The notes under the pieces are model-generated. The model worked only from the letters and a program-made list of their open reading frames with translations, searched no databases and had not been told where the DNA came from. From Spinacia oleracea (Eukaryota; Streptophyta; Magnoliopsida; Caryophyllales; Amaranthaceae): a stretch of 64,000 nucleotides of DNA. Position numbers and translations under genes: made by a program. The stretch covers positions 40,600,027-40,664,026 of the forward strand of contig NC_079491.1 in the NCBI RefSeq assembly GCF_020520425.1, in the 5' to 3' direction. This document shows, piece after piece, positions 45,112 through 56,773 of the stretch (within the stretch, counting starts at the first letter, position 1; each line of letters opens with the position of its first letter).

Positions 45112-47685
45112 CTAGAAGAAATATTTCTTGAGATTGTCGGCATTCCAAGTGCGCGAAATAGGGCGGCCTTGCATGTCTTGAATGCGGTAGGTTCCATCTC
45201 TAACTTCATCATAGATCTCGTAAGGTCCCTCCCAAGTGGGCGTCAGCTTACCTTGTTCATTTGCTCGTCCTGTGGACTCCATTTTTCTGAGGACAAAATC
45301 TCCCACTTTGAGCACTCTATTAGAGACTCTCTTGTTGTATTCTCTTGCCATCCTTATCTTGTACAGCTGTTGTCTGAGCGCTGCATTTCCTCTAACCTCG
45401 GGCAGAAAGTCCAAGGCTGCTTTCATTGTCTCCCAGTTAGCATTTTCGTCATACAACATGACTCTCAACGTTGGCTCACACATTTCTATGGGTAGGACAG
45501 CCTCGGCGCCATAGGCTAGCAAGAAGGGTGTTTCACCGGTTGAATTCTTAGCCGTGGTGCGGATGGACCATAAGACATTTGGCAGTTCATCAGCCCATAG
45601 ACCTTTGGCTTCGTCAAGCTTCTTTTTCATTCCTTCAGAGATAATTTTGTTGAACGCCTCAACCTGACCATTGGCTTGGGGTCGTCCGACTGATGCAAAA
45701 CAGGTGTGTATACCGTGATCTGCCAGCCACTCTTTCAGCTTAGGCGTCTCAAACTGGGGCCCATTATCGAAGACGATAGCCTGTGGGATCCCAAAGCGAG
45801 TCATGATGTTCTTCCAAATGAATGCTCTCACATCAGCAGTTTTTATGTTTTTGAGCGCTTCCGCCTCCACCCATTTGGTGAAGTAATCTACAGCAACGAT
45901 GACATAACGCCTTCCTCCTGGTGCGGTCGTGAATGGGCCTAGGAGATCCATCCCCCATTTAGCAAATGGAATTGGGCTTGTAATGGGCGTCAGAACTCGT
46001 GCCGGTTGATGTATTAGGTGAGAAAAGCGCTGACATTTGTCACACTTCTTGACTAGTGAGATTGCGTCCTCCTTAAGGGTCGGCCAGTAATAGCCGGTTC
46101 GAAGTGCCTTTTCAGCCAAAGCCCTTCCACCAATATGCGAGCTGCACAACCCCTGATGAAGGTCTTCTAGAATTTCCTGCCCCTTCTCAGGTGTTACACA
46201 TCTTAACAAAGGACGGGAGTAGGCCTTTTTGTAGAGGGTGTCGTTCCACATTTCAAACCAAGAACATTTCTTTTGAAGTTTTGCCGCTTCCCTTGAGTCT
46301 TCGGGCAAGACTCCATTCATTTTGAAGTTTACTATGTCATCCATCCATGTGGACGTTCTGTCAAGAGTTTCCACTTCCATTTGCTCAACACTTTTGTGCT
46401 CTTTTACCTCCCAAAACACGTGCCGAGGGGTATCACAAGACGCGGAACTTGCCAACTTTGACAGGGCATCAGCTTGGTTATTTTCCGAGCGAGGGACTTG
46501 CCTTACTTCAAAACTTTTCAGTGGCTCTACTTCCTGATGGACGGCCTGCATGTATTTGACCATAGTCGGATCCCTAGCTTCGTAGGTCCCATTAACTTGG
46601 CTCACAATCAGTTGGGAGTCAGATAGTGCTACAATCTCCTCGGCGCCTGCCGCCTTACACATTTTAATGCCACAAAGCAGGGCTTCATATTCGGCTTCAT
46701 TATTTGACGCCTGGAAGTTAAATCGCATAGCATATTCAAAAGTATCTCCTTCTGGGGAGTGACAGATTATCCCTGCTCCACATCCATTCTGTGTGGATGA
46801 GCCGTCTACATACACTGTCCACACTGTGCTTGTATTCTTGGCAAAGTCTGGCCTCGTCATTTCAACAATGAAGTCGGCACATGCCTGCCCCTTGACAGCT
46901 TTCCTCGGCTCATAGGTGATATCAAAGGCGTTCAGCTCTATTGCCCAATTCAGCATTCGTCCTGACGCTTCCAGCTTTATGAAGGGCAGTTTGAGCGGCT
47001 GATCGGTGTAGATCACTATTTTGTGAGCTAAGAAATAAGGACGGAGCTTTTTGCTGGCCATGAACAGAGCTAAGCCAAACTTTTCCACTGTAGGATATCT
47101 AACTTCAGCATTTTGAAGAACATGACTGACAAAGTATACCGGCATCTGTATTCCCTCCCTCTCTGTCAGTAAAACGGCACTCAACGAGTGCTCGGACACG
47201 GCGAGATACATGTACAAAGTCTCTCCTAGCAAGGGACTAACAAGATGAGGCAAGGTGTGTAAGTGCTCCTTTAATCTGACCAATGCCGCCTCGGCCTCGT
47301 CCGACCATTCAAACTTGGCCTTCTTTCTGACAGACCTAAAAAAGTAGTGGCACTTGTCTCCAGCCCTGGAAAGGAATCTGCCCAGGGCGGCCAAGCAACC
47401 TGTGAGCCGCTGGACCTCATTCACTGTCTTTGGTGAGCTCATATCAATTACTGCCTGGATTTTGTCTGGGTTGGCTTCAATTCCTCTTTCATCAATCAAG
47501 AAACCTAAGAATTTGCCTGCCGTCACCCCGAACACACACTTCTTAGGATTCAACCTCATGTTGTAAGCTCGAATAGTCTCAAATGTCTCTCTGAGATCAG
47601 TTATGTGCGCCGCCCTCAGCTTACTTTTTACGATCATATCGTCAATGTAAGCTTCAATATTCCTGCCGAGCTGCTTAATGAACAA
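45112..47685 (-). CDS. G3 pol, C-terminal part: RT YIDD, RNase H, archaeal-type RNase H, integrase
   Basis: The frame opens in RT just past a one-base shift: FIKQLGRNIEAYIDDMIVKS holds the catalytic YIDD. The gypsy RNase H follows, with LSEHSLSAVL-like and FVSHVLQ blocks, then the second RNase H (VYVDGSSTQNGCGAG, NNEAEYEAL, SDSQLIVSQ), whose acidic residues are intact, unlike in G2. Integrase has HQGLCSSHIGG...CDKC as zinc finger and D, D, E in WGMDLL, FDNGPQF and GQVEAFNK. The C-terminus has LKVGDFVLRK and TWEGPYEI and ends NADNLKKYFF. In the element this is part of one polyprotein with the upstream frame. It copies the RNA to DNA and integrates it. Confidence 0.92.
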   Translation of the reverse strand: MFIKQLGRNIEAYIDDMIVKSKLRAAHITDLRETFETIRAYNMRLNPKKCVFGVTAGKFLGFLIDERGIEANPDKIQAVIDMSSPKTVNEVQRLTGCLAALGRFLSRAGDKCHYFFRSVRKKAKFEWSDEAEAALVRLKEHLHTLPHLVSPLLGETLYMYLAVSEHSLSAVLLTEREGIQMPVYFVSHVLQNAEVRYPTVEKFGLALFMASKKLRPYFLAHKIVIYTDQPLKLPFIKLEASGRMLNWAIELNAFDITYEPRKAVKGQACADFIVEMTRPDFAKNTSTVWTVYVDGSSTQNGCGAGIICHSPEGDTFEYAMRFNFQASNNEAEYEALLCGIKMCKAAGAEEIVALSDSQLIVSQVNGTYEARDPTMVKYMQAVHQEVEPLKSFEVRQVPRSENNQADALSKLASSASCDTPRHVFWEVKEHKSVEQMEVETLDRTSTWMDDIVNFKMNGVLPEDSREAAKLQKKCSWFEMWNDTLYKKAYSRPLLRCVTPEKGQEILEDLHQGLCSSHIGGRALAEKALRTGYYWPTLKEDAISLVKKCDKCQRFSHLIHQPARVLTPITSPIPFAKWGMDLLGPFTTAPGGRRYVIVAVDYFTKWVEAEALKNIKTADVRAFIWKNIMTRFGIPQAIVFDNGPQFETPKLKEWLADHGIHTCFASVGRPQANGQVEAFNKIISEGMKKKLDEAKGLWADELPNVLWSIRTTAKNSTGETPFLLAYGAEAVLPIEMCEPTLRVMLYDENANWETMKAALDFLPEVRGNAALRQQLYKIRMAREYNKRVSNRVLKVGDFVLRKMESTGRANEQGKLTPTWEGPYEIYDEVRDGTYRIQDMQGRPISRTWNADNLKKYFF

Positions 47686-50600
47686 GTGTTAATAAGACGC
47701 TGAAAGGTGGCCGGTGCATTTTTTAACCCAAACGGCATCACCTTGTAGCAGTAAAGGCCTTGTTCAGTGACAAATGACGTTTTTTCCTGGTCGTCAGGCC
47801 ACAACGGAATCTGGTGAAAGCCTGAGTAGGCATCCATAAAGCTCATCATGGCATGCCCCGCTGTAGAGTCGACGAGCCGGTCAATCTTGGGCAATGGGAA
47901 ATTGTCCTTTGGACATGCCTTATTGAGGTTGGTGTAATCAACACACATTCTCCAGGTACCATTAGGTTTTTTGACGAGGACCACGTTAGCAACCCAGTCG
48001 GGGTACTGACTAGGCCTGACGAACCCAGCCTCCATCAACTTCTGTATTTCCGCGGCTGCCGCCTGATTTCTATCTTCCCCATGGTTCCTTTTCTTCTGAC
48101 GAACCGGTTTAAAGTTTGGGTCCACATTCAGCTTATGGACGGCCACAGCAGGGTCAATACCCGGCATTTCGTCTACCGTGAAAGCAAAGATATCTTCAAA
48201 TTCTCTCAAAAGGTGGACCAACTCTGCCGCCAGCGGGTCGTCAGGAGAAATCCCGATGGGCACTACTCTGTCAGGTTTGTCTGTGTTTAAAACCACATTG
48301 AAATGGGCCCCAATAGGCTCTGGGCGTCTCTCTTCCATGTGCCCTGCTGAGATAGTTAATGTTTCTTTGACGACCTTGGGTTGCGTGTCGCCACATTTTC
48401 GTTTGTTGCTCGACGTCCCTTTCTCTTCACCCGTCCCCCATGCTTCTGGACTCAAGGTGGTTAGGTAGCAATCTCTAGCTTGTTGCTGGTCACCATGTAT
48501 AGTGCTGACGCTCCCATCGTCACAAATGAACTTAAGGAGCATCAGATGAGTCACAATGACAGCCTTTGCCCTGTTCAACGTGGGACGCCCCAAGATGATG
48601 TTATATGCCGTCAGATCTTTCACTATGAGAAAACGGACATCCATTTGCCGAGATTCCTTTTTATTTCCCATCCTCAGAGGAAGGGTAATTATGCCGACTG
48701 GGTGGATGACACTACCTCCGAAGCCTATAATGGGATAGTGGATTTTCTCAATTTTTGAGGGATCATGTTGCAGCCGATTCAAGCACTCTAGACTAATTAT
48801 GTCCGACGAACTTCCTGTATCAACCAAAATACGCCTAACCCTTAGGTTAGCAACTTTTAACTCAATTACCAAAGGATCGTCATGCGGGGTGGAGATTTTC
48901 CCACGGTCGGCCTCGCCGATTTCAACTTTTGGAAACGGGTCAACTGTGGCCTTGCCGGACAGCATCACTTGCCCCAATCGCTTGGCATAATCCTTCTGGC
49001 CCCTCATGGTCGGCCCGCCGGCGGCCAATCCTCCTGAGATGACTGCCACGCACTCTGGGTCGGTACGATTCCCATCTTCCTCTGAGGGAGGGGATTTGTT
49101 TTTCTTGTAGAAGGGTTTGCCAGAACCTCCCGTGTTCCTGCTGATATAATTTTTTAAGAACCCCTTGGTGGCTAGGCCGTCCAATGCCCTTTTCAAGCTC
49201 TTACATTCATTGGTGTCATGCCCAATGTCACTGTGAAAGTGACAGTACAGTTTGGGGTCCCTACTTTCTGGTGGTGACTTCATGGGAAATGGACGATCAA
49301 TGTCATATTTGGACCCGACGTCCATCAGGATTGTGTACATGTCTGTGTTATACTCGAATCGCTCCCGATCATAAGTTCTGGGCCGTTTCTGACCTGCCGC
49401 TCCGGGGGCCCTGTCTGATTCTTTTGCAATAGCCCACGTCCCGTTAGGCCGGTTCTTCTTTTCAAATTTCTCCTTTTTTGCCGCTAGCTCGGCGGTATCA
49501 CTTCCTCTGGGGTCTTTCGGGACGCTGCAAATCTCTGTTGCATGAATGAAGGCCTCCGCCTCATCCAGCACTTCTGCCATTGTTCGGACGCTTTTCTTTA
49601 CCAGATCAAACTTGAAAGAGCCCTTTTTAAGCCCTCGAATGAAGTTATCGAATGCAACACCATCTGGCAAATCCGGAATTTGCCCTGCCTCTAGATTGAA
49701 TCTCTTCACATAACTCCTAAGGGACTCGTCCTTCCCTTGCTGAATCCTACTCAGATGCATGCTCGTCTTCTTCTCTTCCTTGTGAGCCATGAACCGAGTA
49801 GAGAACAATAGCTCGAGCTCCAAAAAAGAGCGAATAGTTCCGGCTGGAAGTCTCTCGAACCACTTAGAGGCTACTCCTTTGAGTGTGCCCGGAAAATACT
49901 TACACCAGGTTGAGTCAGTTGTTCCTTGGACATACATGTGATGCCGGTAAACCAAGAGGTGCATGTCCGGATCTGTGGTACCATCGTAAGCATCAATGTT
50001 GGGCGGCTTGACTTTGGGTTCCCTCGGGGCTCTCATGATGGAGTCTGCAAAAGGGGTGGTGTGCCCTAGGGCCATGTTGGACACCCCCTCCTGAATGTGA
50101 TATACAGGGTCTTGACGCCTGGAGTAGGGTAGCCGCAGGGAGGACTCGCGTCCGCGAGTTTGACGGGTTGGACGGGTGGCCCCTGGACGTGCCTGGCTCA
50201 GATGCGTATAAGTTGGATGAGGGAGAGGTCTATCCGGCATGACGGGGGTTGACCCAGTGTCAGAAAGTTCAGACTCAGAGTCGGGCAACTGCTCTGCGCG
50301 TGGCTGCTCACGTCCTCGGGACGTTTCTCCGATCAGCCGCCGTGGCATTCGGCGTGGTAGGTAAGACATTGCCTGATTGGGCTGACTTGTTGGCGGCTGT
50401 CTCCTTAGGTCCTCGCCTGTCAGCCTGGTCCAGACATTTGGGGGGCGTAAAGAAAGTGTTGGCCTATTGCTTGCCGGCCTCTCATGATTTGCAGCCACAA
50501 CAGTGGTGTAAATCAGCATACTCTTCTGTACCTCAGCATTAACTGTCTTCCCCACATCAGCTTGGAACTCAGCCAAAATAGCCCGAAGAGCACCCACAGA

Positions 50601-50873
50601 GACAGGCATATCAGGGTTCTCCTCTATTACCGTATCCACCCGAGGATCCAGGTGTCCTCCAGGAGGGGTGCGATTGGCTTGGTCGTCCTCCTCGCTGAGC
50701 ACCTCTACCTCGGCAGTGTGACGAGGGGTGTGCCCGGCCGCAAATGTACGTGCGGCATCTTCAGTGATTCTTGTGGCCGGCGTATGATGTTCAGTCGGCA
50801 TTTCTCTTTCGAGGGGTGGCCGCTCTACGCGCGTAGGCCGCCCAGCATCGTTGTCCTGTCGTTGATCTTCCAT
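47634..50873 (-). CDS. G3 gag-protease-RT polyprotein, N-terminal part
   Basis: ATG at 50873 lies 31 bases after the LTR. The 1079-residue frame holds a disordered N-terminus (1-290), a retrotransposon gag domain (about 305-415, KYFPGTLKGVASKWFERLPA), a zinc knuckle variant C-x2-H-x4-H-x4-C (CHFHSDIGHDTNEC, 544-557), an aspartic protease (DTGSSSD, 685-691) and RT blocks from about 960 (WVANVVLVKK, MSFMDAYSGFHQI, MPFGLKNAPATFQRLIN). The frame is lost just before YIDD by a one-base change near 47690, where RLINT is followed by CSLSSS instead of LFIKQLG. Otherwise it is uninterrupted. A few residues around NHGEDRNQ are unusual and may mark two compensating shifts. Confidence 0.92.
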   Translation of the reverse strand: MEDQRQDNDAGRPTRVERPPLEREMPTEHHTPATRITEDAARTFAAGHTPRHTAEVEVLSEEDDQANRTPPGGHLDPRVDTVIEENPDMPVSVGALRAILAEFQADVGKTVNAEVQKSMLIYTTVVAANHERPASNRPTLSLRPPNVWTRLTGEDLRRQPPTSQPNQAMSYLPRRMPRRLIGETSRGREQPRAEQLPDSESELSDTGSTPVMPDRPLPHPTYTHLSQARPGATRPTRQTRGRESSLRLPYSRRQDPVYHIQEGVSNMALGHTTPFADSIMRAPREPKVKPPNIDAYDGTTDPDMHLLVYRHHMYVQGTTDSTWCKYFPGTLKGVASKWFERLPAGTIRSFLELELLFSTRFMAHKEEKKTSMHLSRIQQGKDESLRSYVKRFNLEAGQIPDLPDGVAFDNFIRGLKKGSFKFDLVKKSVRTMAEVLDEAEAFIHATEICSVPKDPRGSDTAELAAKKEKFEKKNRPNGTWAIAKESDRAPGAAGQKRPRTYDRERFEYNTDMYTILMDVGSKYDIDRPFPMKSPPESRDPKLYCHFHSDIGHDTNECKSLKRALDGLATKGFLKNYISRNTGGSGKPFYKKNKSPPSEEDGNRTDPECVAVISGGLAAGGPTMRGQKDYAKRLGQVMLSGKATVDPFPKVEIGEADRGKISTPHDDPLVIELKVANLRVRRILVDTGSSSDIISLECLNRLQHDPSKIEKIHYPIIGFGGSVIHPVGIITLPLRMGNKKESRQMDVRFLIVKDLTAYNIILGRPTLNRAKAVIVTHLMLLKFICDDGSVSTIHGDQQQARDCYLTTLSPEAWGTGEEKGTSSNKRKCGDTQPKVVKETLTISAGHMEERRPEPIGAHFNVVLNTDKPDRVVPIGISPDDPLAAELVHLLREFEDIFAFTVDEMPGIDPAVAVHKLNVDPNFKPVRQKKRNHGEDRNQAAAAEIQKLMEAGFVRPSQYPDWVANVVLVKKPNGTWRMCVDYTNLNKACPKDNFPLPKIDRLVDSTAGHAMMSFMDAYSGFHQIPLWPDDQEKTSFVTEQGLYCYKVMPFGLKNAPATFQRLINTCSLSSSAGILKLTLTI

Positions 50874-50884
50874 GTTACCGTACC

Positions 50885-50902
50885 TCCCCACAGACGGCGC
50901 CA
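50885..50902 (-). promoter_or_regulatory. Primer binding site of G3
   Basis: TGGCGCCGTCTGTGGGGA on the minus strand begins two bases after the 5' LTR end. The first seven bases fit the complement of a tRNA ending GGCGCCA. The exact tRNA was not determined. Confidence 0.7.
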
Positions 50903-50904
50903 AA

Positions 50905-51426
50905 TGTTGTGGGGTTTTTCCGGTGAGATACCTTGGAGGTTTCTTGGTAACTTTTAAAGATTAAACAAGATTGTATTTTTATAGAGAGAGAAAGTAGAGA
51001 GAAGGCAGAGCAGCAATTGCTCTAGAATGTATTGATTGTGACCCCTTTTTCTAGGGAAGTGGGAATATTTATAGTACTAGGTTTTTGTGGGAATGACCTA
51101 ATATTCCCCTTACATGATTGGCTGGGGAATGGGAGAAGGACACGTGTCCTTTCTCCTTACAATTCTCTGATCCCCTGTAGCAATAGTGGGCTATTTGGGC
51201 CTATGGTGCTTAGTAATTCACTTGGGATACATACTAATTAAGCCCTTTTCCAGGTATAGGTTTTATACGTACATTTATACATACTTAAATACATACATTG
51301 TAGATACCTAGATTAATACTCATGCCCCGGAGTAGACTTTGCATGATTTCTGCTTAGGGGGCGCAATACGTGCCAGGTGTCACATCTTCATTGGTGCACG
51401 AAGGCATGGTAATTTTGCCCACAACA
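50905..51426 (-). repeat. G3 5' LTR (522 bp)
   Basis: It is identical by eye to 39072-39593 and is followed on the right by the GTGTT target duplication. It is the promoter-bearing LTR for gag-pol on the minus strand. Confidence 0.95.
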
Positions 51427-51494
51427 GTGTTGTTGAATCGTTATCAATAATTTGACACAGTGTGTTTAGTAGCTAATCATTTATAGTGGTGTAA

Positions 51495-51815
51495 TTTGCA
51501 GTTTTTTTTAATTTTTTCTGGATTGTCGTGAATCGTGATTCACAGGAAATTGACATTGTAAGTGAAAGGAGAGAAAGTATAATAGAATTGAATTGAAGTA
51601 GATTTTTTTTAATTCAAATTTAGAAGAATTTATTGATTTGAATGTTAATTGTAGTTGCGTTTTGGCGTATAATGTTGATGGGATTTGTAGTTTTTAGGTA
51701 AAATATCGCTTTCAATTGCAGTTTTTTTAATTTTTGCTGGGATTGTCGTGATGTACAGGAAATGACATTGTGAGTGATGAGAGAAAAAGTATAAGATAAT
51801 TGAATTGAAGTAGAA
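51495..51815 (+). repeat. Imperfect duplication of about 105 bp
   Basis: 51495-51605 and 51712-51815 share TTGCAG-poly(T)-AATTTTT, GGATTGTCGTGA, CAGGAAA, TGACATTGT and GAATTGAATTGAAGTAGA in the same order. The second copy ends just before the tRNA-like gene. No coding sequence is present. Confidence 0.65.
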
Positions 51816-51833
51816 TGACACAAACAAATAAAG

Positions 51834-51905
51834 GGTCACATAGCGGAGTGGATATCGTATTAGACTCCGAATCTAAAGGTCTTGGGTTTGAATCCCACTG
51901 TGATT
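51834..51905 (+). tRNA. tRNA-Arg (anticodon CCG), slightly diverged
   Basis: 72 nt with acceptor stem GGTCACA/TGTGATT (two G-T pairs), a short D stem GCG/CGT, anticodon stem TTAGA/TCTAA with loop CTCCGAA (anticodon CCG at 51867-51869, reading CGG), and a T arm with loop TTTGAAT. Internal promoters are TAGCGGAGTGG (A box) and GGTTTGAATCC (B box, one change from consensus). A T run at 51911-51916 can end polymerase III transcription. One T-stem pair (T-C) is mismatched and the D stem is short, so function is uncertain. Confidence 0.75.
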
Positions 51906-53290
<1,385 letters not shown>

Positions 53291-53857
53291 TTCATAAATT
53301 TGAGAGGGAAATGGGTTAATTTGACGAACCTGTTGAACATTTTCCATTTTTGAATTCGATTTGTTAGAACAACTGCAAACATTTTTCACTTCAGTAATGA
53401 AATTTTGATTTTTAGTTGTGATATATTAGTGGTAACAACACAATTTAAAGTTTTTTAATAATTTTGTACTCATCGCATGCGTATAAGATTAGTACTTTAT
53501 ATGTTACAAACTTACAATAAGCCGTGATGTGTTGTGTTTTATATTTTAAAAAATCGTAACCTAGCAAAACTAACGACTCTGACACGTACGCACAATAATT
53601 TATGGTGTATCCGTGTTGGACATACCACGCCAGCATCTTTACCTCCGGTGGCTTTTAAAGTCAAATTCAAAAAAGAAATACTGAGTTACCAGTAGTATTA
53701 CCAATAAGCACAATTACCACCTAACCCACCGTTTTCGTTTTGGTTTTCGCTTACGGATTTGTGCTCGTTTCCCAATTACCAATTTCCATGTGCTCACTCA
53801 AATGTTTTACTCCCACAAGATTTAGGTTCGACCCGACAACATTTGGTTTCTAGCTTA
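53291..53857. other. Non-coding stretch
   Basis: Nothing recognisable. It is AT-rich, with a C-rich patch near 53700-53830. Confidence 0.45.
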
Positions 53858-54120
53858 CTCCTTCTGTTTCTAGGTTCGACTCGACTTGTTTTGACCGGAC
53901 ACGATTGTCAATGCACAATTTTGATCACTAATTTCTTTAACTATATTTTATAAAAACTTATACAAATATTAATATTTTGAAAATATATATTAAGATGACG
54001 CCAACAACATATTATATACTAACATTCGTTTTCATATACTAAAAATAAAATAGGGTCAAAGTGAATTATGTGAATAGTGCAAAAAGTCAAAACAGATCGA
54101 GTATTAAGGGACAGATGGAG
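53858..54120. mobile_element. Stowaway-like MITE
   Basis: The ends CTCCTTCTGTTTCTAGGTTC and, inverted from the right, CTCCATCTGTCCCTTAATAC are flanked by TA on both sides (53856-53857, 54121-54122). Similarity of the inner arms is weak except for TGTTTTGAC. 263 bp, no coding. Confidence 0.65.
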
Positions 54121-54511
54121 TAATTTTTTGTGTCTGCCTAACCAAAAATATCTTAAAGCTCTTTAGTGGTGTCCAATTAGATAACTAGATAACCTTAAAT
54201 TCTTCTAATATTTCCATATTTTTAGATGGGACCTTATACAAATTTGGCAGATTTTAGATGGTGCAAGTAATTTAGGTGACAATATAAATATGTTATTAAA
54301 TTTAAGGTTATGAATGAATTTTAATCAAACCTAGCTTAAAGATAAGTGGGCATAAGGGCATTCTTTCGAGTCACAAGAGTATTTCATAAAAATTCCCTTC
54401 AAACATTTGCCCTATTGAAATTGAGGGCGGAGAGACGGCATGCTGTGATGTGTGAGCAAACACATCACAACGCCAAACATGCACCATTTATTTTTAAAAA
54501 AGTACCATCTA

Positions 54512-55063
54512 TCTATACTAATATATTAAAAGGCGTTCTTAAGGATGTATACGTGTCACATATACCTATCCTCATTACGCCACGTCACCACTAATTAGCA
54601 TCATGATATGTCATTACAACAAAAAATATGTAACAAGGATCGAACACTAGACCTCTTTGTTAAAAGTTACACTTCCTACCATCTTAGCCAACCACAACTT
54701 ATGTAACATCTTTCTACATAAACATATATATTCTTTTGACGTTAAATAATACATTAAATAAAAGTGAATGCAAAAAAAAAAAAGGAAAAAAAGATAATGA
54801 TTACTTAAGCCTCAAAAACAAAAAACAAAAAACGGTGTAATAAATCAACTAATTTTGAAGAAAATTCCAACTTTGTTTTGATTTTCGAATGTGGGGTTTC
54901 ATATTTGGGAAAGTTGTTGATCGACCACTAATCTTGTGTCACCACCGTAATTCGATTTCATTTGATGTCGACGAAGACTCCATCTATATGTGCACATATT
55001 TAAAAAATAAATAAACCCGACTAAAAGTAAGAAACCGGGGCAACGCCTGGGCCACACACTAGT
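54512..55063 (+). mobile_element. Non-autonomous Helitron (552 bp)
   Basis: It starts TCTATACTAATATATTAAAA and ends with an imperfect hairpin (CCGGGGC AAC GCCTGGG) about 8 bases before CTAGT. It is inserted between A (54511) and T (55064), as Helitrons are. The flanks rejoin into a copy of the AGTACCAT-TTCATTAAAAA tandem unit found just to the right, giving independent support for the boundaries. No Rep/helicase coding. Confidence 0.78.
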
Positions 55064-55069
55064 TCATTA

Positions 55070-55262
55070 AAAAAAGAGTACCATTTCGATAAAACACATG
55101 TACCATTTCGTTAAAAAGATTACTATTTCGTTAAAAAGAGTACTATTTCGTTAAAAAGAGTACTATTTCATTAAAAACAAAGTACCATTTCGATTAAAAC
55201 ATGTAACATTTCAATTAAAACATATATCATTTCGATTAAAACATGTACCATTTCATTGAATT
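55070..55262 (+). repeat. Tandem repeat of about 21 bp (AGTACCATTTCGTTAAAAAG)
   Basis: Eight or nine imperfect copies are present, with one more copy split by the Helitron at 54512-55063 (left piece AGTACCATCTA at about 54501-54511). Confidence 0.8.
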
Positions 55263-55339
55263 TTTTTACTGTTATGTTTTTACAAAAACATAACAGACCG
55301 GGGTTTTTACTTCCTCGTTGAAATTAAGGAAAGGTTGTG

Positions 55340-56030
55340 TTCATCTTATTTTCACTTATTTTAGGAAAAATATGTTTAGATAAGTTCAATGAAGTTCAGA
55401 TAAGATAAGTTCGGGAAAAGTAAGGGTTGACCAAATACAATTTATAACTAAAATAAGTTTTGATAAGTTCATATATGTTCAATTAAGTCCAGATAAAATA
55501 AGTTCAGGAAAATAAGTGAAAATCAGGTGAATATAACGCACCCTAACTATAGATTTGATACAAAGAAGATCACATTTAAGTGGTTATAGTGTCACCCCTA
55601 TTATGATATTTAGGCCTTATTTTCTTCAACTATAAAATCTTATTTCCAGGTCCTATAAATTCAGATAAGTACCAATAAGTTAAATAAGGTCAAAAAATAA
55701 GTTCAGATAAAATAAGTGTTGACAAAGTAAATTTATAACTAAAATAAGTTTTGATAAGTTCAGATAAGTTCAGCTAAGTTCAGATAAGATAAGTTCAGGA
55801 AAAATAAGTGAAAATCAGGTGAATAGTACGTACCCTTAAATAAGGTCATATAAGATCATATAAATTAATAAGGTCATATAAGTTCTTATAAGTTTCAATA
55901 GGGTCTTATAACTTCCACTAAGATCTTCTAAGTTTCAATAAGGTCATATATGTTCCGATAAGGTCGTATAAGTTGCGGAGTAATAAGGTCGTATAAGTTT
56001 CAATATGGTCTTATATTTTCAATAAAATCT
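55340..56030 (+). repeat. Degenerate AAGTTCAGATAAGATAAGTTC and AATAAGGTCATATAAGTT repeats
   Basis: Positions 55340-55540 and 55625-55835 hold related blocks of GATAAGTTCAGATAAG units ending in AAATCAGGTGAATA. Positions 55838-56015 hold about nine imperfect 20-bp units AATAAGGTCATATAAGTTTC. No coding. Confidence 0.75.
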
Positions 56031-56206
56031 TAAATAAAATATATAATATTTATGATTACTTGAGTTGTTATTTAAATATATTATATTTATATTATTATGT
56101 TAAAATAATTTTTGGTTACTAATTGACTATAATAATTATTAACGATACGTAAGTATTAATTAATATATTATTATTAATTACAATCAATATAATTAAAATT
56201 TTGAAT

Positions 56207-56239
56207 TTAACCCGTGCATCGCATGCGTTTTAAATCTAG
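56207..56239 (+). mobile_element. Likely Helitron 3' terminus
   Basis: CCCGTGCATCGCATGCG, a short GC hairpin, is followed by TTTTAAATCTAGT with T-rich DNA after it, the typical 3' end of plant Helitrons. The matching 5' end was not found; it could share the TCTATACTA start at 54512. Confidence 0.55.
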
Positions 56240-56770
56240 TATATTTTTAATCATAGGGTGAATGCATAATTCTAATATATAATTTTTTGTAAAATATAGC
56301 CTAAAATAATATGTTTTTGAAAGAAATAAATAAATGTTTTTCCAAATTCTACCTACCCACAGATCTAGATCTAATCCAAAAATTTTAAACCCATAAATCC
56401 GAAATTGAATTTGGATCCCGTAGGATCCGATCCAAATTCTATGCTTAGTCACTCCTAAACCTAAGTCATCCAACTCATGTGAATAATTTGTTAGTAAATT
56501 TTTTAAAACTTTCCTAGAGTTACCTCACCAACCTCACCTTCCCATCTTTTTTTTCTTTTTCTTTTAGAGAAATAGTAAAATAATAGCCGCCTTAAAATTA
56601 AACCGATAGACTTCGTAATCCATAGACGGGTCAAGAAAACGGGTCAAGAAAACGGTGTCATTTACTCCTAATAAACAGTTTCTTGGGGAAGAATCCAATT
56701 ACGGGTCAATTAAACGGGTTTACACCGATATCCTCGAGGCTGCTGCGTCGATTTTAATTTAATTTCCCTC
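56240..56770. other. Upstream flank of the aldolase gene
   Basis: No gene is recognised. A 13-bp direct repeat of GGGTCAAGAAAACGG occurs at about 56627-56655, with GGGTCAATTAAACGG near 56704, within 150 bp upstream of the aldolase TATA box; it may be a promoter element. Confidence 0.4.
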
Positions 56771-56773
56771 TGT

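Larger units (their letters stand above)
39072..51426 (-). mobile_element. Complete Ty3/gypsy Tat-lineage element G3 (12.36 kb) with identical LTRs
   Basis: The 522-bp LTRs at 39072-39593 and 50905-51426 appear identical and are flanked by GTGTT on both sides (39067-39071, 51427-51431). On the minus strand the primer binding site TGGCGCCGTCTGTGGGGA follows the 5' LTR. Gag-protease-RT (50873-47634) and RT-RNase H-integrase (47685-45112) follow, then non-coding tandem repeats and, on the opposite strand, a spliced antisense gene (40151-43414). A purine tract GAGGGGC precedes the 3' LTR. Two RNase H domains place it in the Tat lineage. Identical LTRs mean very recent insertion. A single frameshift in RT is the only evident defect. 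Confidence 0.95.

Noticed and set aside
45082..50957. Plus-strand frames opposite G3 gag-pol
   Set aside because: Shadow frames; the true antisense gene lies outside pol at 40151-43414.
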